64,000 nucleotides of DNA, from positions 2,108,001 through 2,172,000 of the forward strand of contig JAEOAD010000603.1 in the NCBI GenBank assembly GCA_036365145.1, given 5' to 3'. Positions 56,683 to 64,000 of this stretch are shown one piece after another. Both the position numbers and the translations under genes were made by a program. Position 1 is the stretch's first letter. Every line of letters begins with the position of its first letter. The stretch comes from Orientallactaga sibirica. Its lineage: Eukaryota > Chordata > Mammalia > Rodentia > Dipodidae. The notes below the pieces were generated by a model. The model was given only the letters and a program-made list of their open reading frames with translations, made no database searches and had not been told where the DNA came from.

Positions 56683-57793
56683 CTCACTCCCTCTTCATTC
56701 TATTCTTTCTTTCTCTTTCTCTTTCATGTTAACTATATTTTTCTTCCTTATTTTCCCTTGGTACTCACCTGACCTGTAACTCCCAGTACTAGTGTGTGGT
56801 TAGCAACCAGAATGAGCTGATGATCAGTGAGACCTACATGGTTTCCCTAAAGAAGACAGATTTCTGTCAGAGTACATGATGACCCACCAAAGGTTAATGG
56901 TAAGACCCTACTGCTGAAGACATAGTATGCTGTTAGGATGGAACATGGAGTGACCTGGCTGGAATCTGGAAGACAGCTTGTCTAGTTCCAGAAGGTGTTA
57001 CATGAACGACTGGGGGAAAAAGACCAACATCTGCATAAGCAACTCGTGGTCTAAGCTACTCAACCAGAGGAGATGCTCACACAAGTGCAGTAGTGGCACA
57101 CAGCCATGGTGGGTTACTAACTGCTGTTGATTTGGCTAAGGGATCCACTCAGTGGAATGGAATCCATACCTGTAATGGGGAAACAAGTCAGAACCATATC
57201 CAAAACCAGCCGGCCCTCCAATATCACAGTCCCACCAACAGTGGGATACAAGAGGACCTACAACTATTTAATTCTCTCTAAAACAATAATGGTTATCCAT
57301 GTATTTTGCATTGACCTCGTTCTCCATTGGAGAATTTGCTTCTCTTTTTCAGATGTATGCAGAACCTGAGGAGATAATCTCACCTTACCAGGGCACCAGC
57401 TGAAGCCATAGAGTTATTGGGGAAATGAACAAGAGTTCTGCTTTCTCACTGAACCTGGTATTAACACAAGGGTGAAAGAGATAGACACAGAGAACACTCA
57501 ACTGCTACAAAATCAGATATCCAGAGACACAGAGACTCCCAAGACCTCATCACTGAAATAGACCTAAAATGTACCCAACATGGCTTGGAAATTTGCGGAA
57601 GAGGGGGCAGAAACATTGTTAGAGCCATAAACTGGGTCATTATGCAAGAGACATTGCCTCTTCCCTATAACTAATGGCTAACCCCACAATGCAAGACCCA
57701 CAATCCCCATGGGGGGAGGACAGGGAGAAGGTTAATGATGGTACCATCATGGCTGTATACATATTATATACATAACTAATACAAAATAAATAA

Positions 57794-58066
57794 GGGCTGG
57801 AGAGATGGCTTAGTGGTTAAGGCACCTGCCTGCTAAGCCTAAAAATGCTGGTTCCAATCTCCAGTGGTTCTAATCTCCAGGTCCCACATTTAGCCAGATG
57901 CAGTGATGCAAGGGCGCAATGCCGCACTTGCCCACAAGGGGTGCACATCTGGATTTCGTTCACAGCAGCTGAGAGACTGCTGGCATGCTCATCTCTGTCT
58001 TCCTCTCCATATCTGTCTCTCTCCAAAAATAAATAAAATAATAATAAAATAAATAAATAAATAAAA
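57794..58066 (+). mobile_element. tRNA-derived SINE at the 3' end of L1 E
   Basis: GGGCTGGAGAGATGGCTTAGTGG head, TTCCAATCTCCAG repeat, CTCTGTCTTCCTCTCC tract, and an (AATAA)n tail to about 58066. It sits immediately after the L1 poly(A), an A-rich target. Confidence 0.92.
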
Positions 58067-58262
58067 TAAAAATCTCTCTGTTGCCAAAGCTGCATTACCT
58101 GCAAATACCACTATGAGGTACTTCCACCATCACAGAATCAAGGGTGATTTTTTTATTTTGTTTATTGTTTCATTTGATATTTAGGTAAAGAAAGAAGATT
58201 CATATAATGCACAATAAGTGTGACAAAAGGATGTGAACAACTATCATAAAAATATGAACACT

Positions 58263-58372
58263 TGGGCCTGGAGATATGGCTTAGAGGTTAAGTGCTTGCC
58301 TGTAAAGCATAAGGACCCTGGTTCAAGGCTCGATTCCCCAGGACCCACCTAAGCCAGATGCACATAGGTGAG
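58263..58372 (+). mobile_element. tRNA-derived SINE, 3'-truncated
   Basis: GGGCCTGGAGATATGGCTTAG head through GGCTCGATTCCCCAGGACCCACC (B-box region) to GATGCACATAGG. No CT tract or tail follows. Confidence 0.82.
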
Positions 58373-58512
58373 TACCTATTTTTCTGACTTGAGTCACTGT
58401 TTATGAGCTATTTAAGGTGAAAGATAGATGACCAATTTAAGAGAAAGATAATCCTTAAATATATCAAATAATTCTTCAATGTCCTTAATATATAATAGAT
58501 AGCTATGATGCA

Positions 58513-58522
<10 letters not shown>

Positions 58523-58563
<41 letters not shown>
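58523..58563. repeat. (GT)n microsatellite
   Basis: About 20 uninterrupted GT units after an ATAT stretch. Confidence 0.97.
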
Positions 58564-58564
<1 letters not shown>

Positions 58565-60336
58565 TTAATATCACAAGACTCCTTTATCAAGAAAGCATTA
58601 GGACATATGTATAAAATCCATTATTAGCTAATCTGTTATTAGCCAATATTTTTCTTGTCATTGCCCTAACATTTTTTGAAGAATGCATTTAGAATTTCAC
58701 ACAAGTCAGAAATTAAGAGTGGACAGTTTGGTACCTTCCTTATGATTGTATGCATCTTTGATGGAGTACATGGGAAGAGTATCTCAGCATTAGTTATTTG
58801 CCTTGCTTACCTTTTTGAGCCACTTAGACATATAGCTATTTCAACACATAAAAATGCCACAGGAGCTGTGTCATGATAATCAGCCTGAGTTAAGAAATAG
58901 TTGGCAAAAGTATTGAAGAGATATAATATATTCTTCAGACCATAAATTTCAAAAATTTATTCTAAAAAATTTCCTACATATATCTTTAACCACAGTAAAA
59001 AAAATCTGTACTATAAGATGTTTGAAGACACCTATTGACCAACTAAGAGGGACTGGACATATTAATTCACAGCAAATGGGATATAACATAGTTTTTAAAT
59101 GATTAAAAATAGATGCTGCTCATGAATTTTTGAGTAAGAAATCTAGTATGTGTGAGTAAATGTAAATATAATTTTGTATTTTTAAATAATTCATACATAC
59201 ATTTATCATGTACATATGCACAGAGGAAGACATTACTCAGTATGGTTTAAAATACCATAATTAGCCAAGGAAAGAAATTTGTTTTCTTTCCCTTTCCATG
59301 TTTCTCTGAAAAACATCCTTTTCATTTTATTCTTCTATACTTTTTCAACAAGTATTTTTTTTTTAATTCTGTATTTTTTTCAGGCTCAAAAGACCAAATT
59401 CTTTTGTTTCCATTAAGCTAATAAAAAAACATGTCAGCACCCTAGCAATGTTTCTACATGAGTACACATGTTTAATCTTCTTTTATTATAATTGCTCCCA
59501 AAGCACCTGGAAAAACATCATGTGACATGCTTATTTGTACCTGGGTGACAGAAGTCATGGGATATATTGAAATGTAGCAAGAACAAATCATTTGAAATTG
59601 ACCTTTAAAATAAAAAATGCAAGGAAATTATAAAAGAGAAACTTTATCTCTGATTATATTAAAAGTATGTAAGAAAGTATGAAATGTGTGAGCTTCAGCT
59701 GAAGGCACACAAGGAATCACCTAGAAAAATCATGATATTATTTTGCCATTTCATTCAAACCATGAGGATAAAAATGGTGTGTCCTGATTTTTAGCATGGA
59801 AGTTTCCAGTTTCTAGAGAAGAATCTCCTTACCTACCTAGTTCAATTTGAAACACTCTGCAGCCATTTGGCTGCATTTGTTTCTAAGTTCATTTTTGTGA
59901 TAAAAATATCAATTTGAAATGTATTATAATTATTGAACAGAAAGATGACTAGTAGCTCCAGTCATATTTTAGTATTTATTATAGCTATGGAGAAATTCAA
60001 AACCAGGAGTTACATTGTGCATCATTTAATTATTTTAAATTACCTTAAGTGTTTATTTCAACAGTGGTCTGACATCAAGAGGAGTAAGGTGCTGCAATCA
60101 CAGACCCCAGAGAGAGACTTCATGAAGAGTTGCTCAGTTGTCCTCATGTTAGACCTAAACAACTGACTTGCCTGAGAAGATCCTTCACATTCTTCTTTCA
60201 CTCTGCATTTAGAAAATGGTCAATAAACAAAGACTAACTTTTAAAAATTCTCTTTTTTAGTATAAATGGCAGGATTTCTTTGATTTTTTAAAAAAATTAG
60301 TATGCTTTCTTAGCTTTAGATAATGACAAGATATAT
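58564..60336. other. Unique AT-rich sequence, one weak candidate terminal exon
   Basis: No repeat recognised. At 60065-60235 an acceptor-like TTTATTTCAACAG is followed by an open stretch of about 100 bases, a stop, and an AATAAA-type signal (CAATAAACAAAG). There is no protein similarity I recognise. Confidence 0.4.
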
Positions 60337-61980
60337 ATTTTTCTTTTTTGTGGGAGAAAGGGGTTTATTTTGGCTTGCAGCCTTGAGGGGAAGCTCCTTG
60401 ATGGCAGAGAAAAACCAATGACATGAGAAGAGGATGGACATCACCTCTTGGCCAACATAAGATGGACAACGGCAACAGGAAAGTGTGCCAAACACGTGCA
60501 AGAGAAAGCTGGCTATAACATCCAAAAGCCTGCCCCCCAAATACACTTCCTCTAGGAGGCTTACTTCCCAAATGGTCACCAGCTGGGAACCTAATATTTA
60601 GAAAATGTAAGTTTATGGGGGTCACCTGATTCATACCACCATATTCCACCTCTGGCCCTCATCTGCTGATAACCATCCATGGTGTAAAATGCAATGCATT
60701 CATCCAACTTTAAAAGTCTCCATAGTTTTTATTAATCCCAATGATGTTCAAGCATCCTCATAGTCCAAGGTCTTTTAACTGAGTCATAATACAAAAAAGA
60801 AAAATAATAATGGCAAATAATAAACATTCATACTGTGAAAATTGCATTGGACATAGCAAAGAAATATTCAACCAATACAAGATTTAAGCAGGGCAAAGAT
60901 CAAACGCTGTAGCTGAAAGTCAAACAATTCTAAGCAGTGACAAGTCTCTGGAGTTCCAATTCTGCGTCTCCAGCTAGGCTACTCACATTCCTGGAAATTT
61001 TCATCCATGCCAGTAGTTCTTCTTGGTTGTCACCCACAGTCCTGGACTCTCCACTGGGTCTCCAGTGCAACCCACTGTTCATCCTCATGGCTCCATTGGT
61101 CTCCTTGCAGGAAATTCAGCAAGCCACTTCACACTGCCCATGGCCATTTCCAAAATACAAAATTGTATTGCAAATTCAATAACCCTCTCTCTCCTGCATT
61201 TGTTATACTCCATAATATTAAGTGTGCTATGAACTTAATCTTGGGATGGAGGCACAATAAAGCAGACTTTGAAGACCAGGACACTCCTTCAGCATTCAGG
61301 CACCTTCAAAAGAGTTGTCATTCCTCCTCTTGTCCAATGCTGGTCATCTGGTCCAACCTCAAAGGTTGTAATCTCTCATACAATTGAAACTGAATGGCAG
61401 TAGTTTCTGTCCAAAGATTTCATTTTTTCTGTCCCATATCTCTGTGCTCACACTACTCCATTTCTACACAATGCAACCCTGCACAAGTTCACAGGACATG
61501 GGCATAACAGCAAGCCATTCACACAAACTTCTTCTAGCCCAGTTCAGGAAAAGCTCTTTCTTACCTTAGTAAGCCAAACCTCACAGTCCATAGTTCCTAC
61601 TGCATTCAGGTCTTTCAACTCTGACCAGAATAGTCCATCAAGCTGTACTTACAGCACTACAAGGCATCCCTTAGGACAAGATTTCAAATCTTTCCACTTT
61701 CCTCTCAATAATCATCTCCAAATAGGCCAAAAGCCACAGTCAGGTGTCTAGCAGCAATGACCTCACTTCTCAGCACTAGTCTTACTGTTGCAGTTAGCTT
61801 TGCATTGTTGACAGAAAACATTAGACCAAGAGCAGCCTGTGGGAAAATGGATTATTTTGGCTTAGAGACTCAAGGGTAAGCTCTATGATGGCAGGTGAAA
61901 ACCAGTGACATGAGCAGAAGGTAGACATTACTTCCTGGTCAACACAAGACAGACAACAGCAACAGGAGATTGTGCCCAAT
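60337..61980 (-). mobile_element. MaLR-type LTR retrotransposon: 3' LTR, internal sequence, part of 5' LTR
   Basis: On the minus strand: partial 5' LTR (about 61980-61785), internal region (61784-60644), purine tract AGAGGTGGAA, 3' LTR (about 60643-60337, opening TATGGTGGTATGAATCAGG and containing AATAAACCCC). The two LTR parts share GGATTATTTTGGCTT-like text, AGCTC, GATGGCAG and AACCAGTGACATGAG. The internal region has no long ORF, as usual for MaLR elements. The 5' LTR is cut by a second LTR at 61981. Confidence 0.78.
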
Positions 61981-62370
61981 TGTAGCAGACAGCTTCAGGT
62001 TCATTGAGATGAACTTCCAGATCAGGCACAGTTATGGAGGAAGGGATATTGTTTATTGAAGCTTGCAGATCCAGAGGAAGTTCCATAAGGGCAGGAGAAG
62101 TGTCCTGCTCTCACCGGACCAGTCAAGAGAGCAAAGCCAACCAGCCACACAGCACACAGAGCAAAAACAACTGCCAAAGAGTCACACAGCACAGGTCAGG
62201 AACTCCTGCTAGACACACTTTGAATATCTTTACAATGGAATCTCAAACCCAACATTAACACCTTAAGACCAGCCCCCAGTGACATTGCCTCTAGGAAGGT
62301 GATTGCAGATGCAAACTATAAAGTAATAAAACATTGAATATATTGGGGGCCATATATTCAAACAACCACA
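61981..62370 (-). mobile_element. ERVL-MaLR-type solo LTR, copy 3
   Basis: Reverse orientation of the 2114 and 50006 copies: TGTAGCAGACAGC...CAAACAACCACA, with a perfect 5-bp duplication CCAAT at 61976-61980 and 62371-62375. It landed at the broken end of the older MaLR element. Confidence 0.94.
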
Positions 62371-62375
62371 CCAAT

Positions 62376-62742
62376 AAAATAAAAATTTTCAAACATTTCT
62401 GTGTTTCACCAAGTATGAGAATATTTTCTGGTAGATGTTGTGCATCTTACAACAATTAGGTCTTCTTGTGAAATATTATGTCTGTAATTATACATAGAGT
62501 TCAAACACATTAAAAAATGTATCTAATTTCTCTGACATTAGCAATGGAGACAAAGCCCTTTAAGATTCCCTCTCCTGTTTCCTCCAGCTATATGACAGAT
62601 GCAAAATCAGACACAAATGAAAGTGCTGGTATGGCTGCTCCAACTGAGATTATCAGCCTCACCCTATTGCTACCCAGCACATGCAGAGAAGTAAACAAAA
62701 TCCATCCAGTTTATCAAGTCTATGGTGTTAATAAAAAAAAAT
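62376..62742. other. Unique sequence, no gene seen
   Basis: No continuation of the MaLR LTR is visible after 62375. Open frames entering the next SINE are not coding. Confidence 0.45.
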
Positions 62743-62745
62743 CTT

Positions 62746-62960
62746 GGGGCTGGGGAGATGGGTTGGTGGTTAAGGCAATTGCCTGTAAAGCCAAAGGACC
62801 TCGGTTCGATTCCCCAGGACCCACTTAAGCTAGATACAAAAGGTGGCACATGCGTCTGGAGTTTGTTTGCAGTGGCTGGAGGCCTTTCTCTCTCTCTCTC
62901 TCTCTCCCTGTGTCTTTTGCTCTCTTAAATAAATAAATAAATAAATAAATGTAAAATATT
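62746..62960 (+). mobile_element. tRNA-derived SINE
   Basis: GGGGCTGGGGAGATGGGTTGG head, GGTTCGATTCCCCAGGACCC B-box block, TGGAGTTTGTTTGCAGTGGC, (CT)n tract at 62887-62907, (AAAT)n tail. This is the best-preserved B box in the window. Confidence 0.95.
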
Positions 62961-62974
62961 AAAAAAAAATACCT

Positions 62975-63140
62975 TGTAGCCAGACATGGTAGCACATGTC
63001 TTTAATCCCAACACTGGGGAAGTAGAGGTAGAAGGGTTGCCATGAGTTTGAGGACACCCTTAGACTACGTAGTGAATTCCAGGTCAGCCTGGGCTGCAGT
63101 GAAACACTACCTAGAAAAAACAAAAAGAAAAAAAAAAAAC
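62975..63140 (+). mobile_element. B1 SINE
   Basis: GCCAGACATGGTAGCACATG...TTTAATCCCAACACTGGGGAAG...AGGTCAGCCTGGGCTGCAGTG and an A-rich tail. Plus orientation. Confidence 0.93.
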
Positions 63141-64000
63141 TAAAAACCTTGCATTAAGGTCATTCTTCCTTTAGGTTTGGTAAACATAAACATCCATGTC
63201 CTATATGACATCTATGATTGTAATATTAAGAAAATATGTTCCATATGAATTGTAGTTCAACATAAAAAGCAAATATGTAAAATGTTGAATAATTAATTTC
63301 ACTTTATTCATAGGCTCATGATACCTAAAACAAAACCCAGAAAGTAGAATTATTTTGGAAAATTAGTTATCACTCAATCTGTGTGAATCCCAAATCTGCT
63401 ATGTGTCCCTTAAGAACATAGAAGATTTTAGAATGATTCACTTGTGGGTGAAGTCAAAACCCCAGATGATTGAAACACTTTGTTTATGAAGTCTTGTAGT
63501 AAAGATGGTGAACTACCTACTTAACTAAGTCATTTTTCTAGCCATCATGTAATGTAATCAGAGCAAAATGCTGTTCTACCTCATCACATCACACCAGGAT
63601 ACTTAGTTATGTCTTTAGCACAACACAATAGGGTGCATGTCATAAGTCTGGGCCACATCCATTTTCCTTTTCCATTCTACCAGATAGATGCCTTATTCAC
63701 AAAATTCTGTTAATGAAGGCACCACAAGACAGAAGAAACAGACTCTCAATATCCATTTGAAACAAACTTCTCCAGACACAGCAACCTCAGGCTTATCTAC
63801 CAGCAGGAATTCATTATAGAAAGGGAAAGATATTTTTTGATTATGTAAGACATTATCATTAGAATAATGTTAAATAATGATAAGAGGCAGAGGAAAATGG
63901 TACAGGAAAGAAAAAGAATGATTATGGTGTGACTGATTTTTTGTTAAAGTGTTAACAAAATGACATATTCAATAATGACCTAGCTGGTACTGAACTAGAA
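63141..64000. other. Unique AT-rich sequence, no gene seen
   Basis: No repeats or coding motifs recognised up to the window edge. Confidence 0.5.

Larger units (their letters stand above)
51988..57793 (+). mobile_element. L1 E: both ends present, internally deleted, with an ERV fragment inside
   Basis: 5' end ACTTTATGACTTCTGGTCAAGATGG at about 51988-52011, then a monomeric 5'UTR to about 53400. ORF1 starts at ATG 53432 and breaks off at about 53855. A jump to ORF2 RT code (53860-53930) follows. An ERV fragment lies at about 53932-54486. ORF2 then resumes (54487-56190) and is followed by a 3'UTR (56190-57793, ending AATACAAAATAAATAA) split by a SINE at 56452-56682. It shows that this L1 family has a 3'UTR of about 1.4 kb once the SINE is removed. 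Confidence 0.88.

Overview
The window is mammalian nuclear DNA, almost certainly rodent. It holds no tRNA, rRNA, operon or convincing host protein-coding gene. It is dominated by retrotransposons: LINE-1 (L1) fragments, a tRNA-derived SINE family (consensus opening like GGGCTGGAGAGATGGCTTAG, B2-like), B1 SINEs, betaretrovirus-like (ERVK/IAP-like) proviruses and LTRs, and ERVL-MaLR-type LTRs. The SINE type suggests a jerboa-like (dipodid) rodent, but that is recognition and not proof.

Layout. 1-4150: two L1 3' ends on the + strand, an older Lx-like one split by a SINE and a MaLR LTR, then a younger one. 4150-7240: AT-rich unique sequence with two SINEs. 7245-8520: an old L1 3' end that appears inverted within itself. 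8535-37183: a pile of minus-strand L1s (called B, C, F and D here). A 3.1 kb provirus (12593-15707) sits in L1 C, and a 4.85 kb IAP-like provirus (31274-36126) sits in L1 D. A block of about 6.1 kb is tandemly duplicated (16369-22466 and 22467-28640). 37184-50000: mostly unique, AT-rich intergenic or intronic DNA with scattered SINEs, one complete solo LTR (42295-42985) and simple repeats. 50006-51580: a MaLR LTR, an ERVK solo LTR and a short 5'-truncated L1, each with target-site duplications. 51988-57793: a plus-strand L1 (E) with a tandem-monomer 5'UTR, an internal deletion and a partial ERV inside it. 57794-64000: SINEs, unique sequence, and a minus-strand MaLR element (60337-61980) that was itself hit by another MaLR LTR.

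How the parts relate. The window records successive retrotransposition: L1s landed next to or inside L1s, ERVs landed in L1s, SINEs landed in ERVs, and a segmental tandem duplication then copied three joined L1 pieces. The two points with most biological interest are the IAP-like provirus and the L1 lineage. The provirus has LTRs that differ at only 3 of 285 positions, but its gag/pol is broken and carries SINEs; it still has an open 401-codon env-like frame that lacks recognisable fusion machinery. The L1 lineage has an expanding in-frame AAG/AAGGAG microsatellite that opens a frame from an ATG inside ORF1 through a lysine-rich tract into the ORF2 endonuclease, and it carries 5'UTR monomers in variable number. 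Coordinates of ancient or nested repeat edges are approximate.
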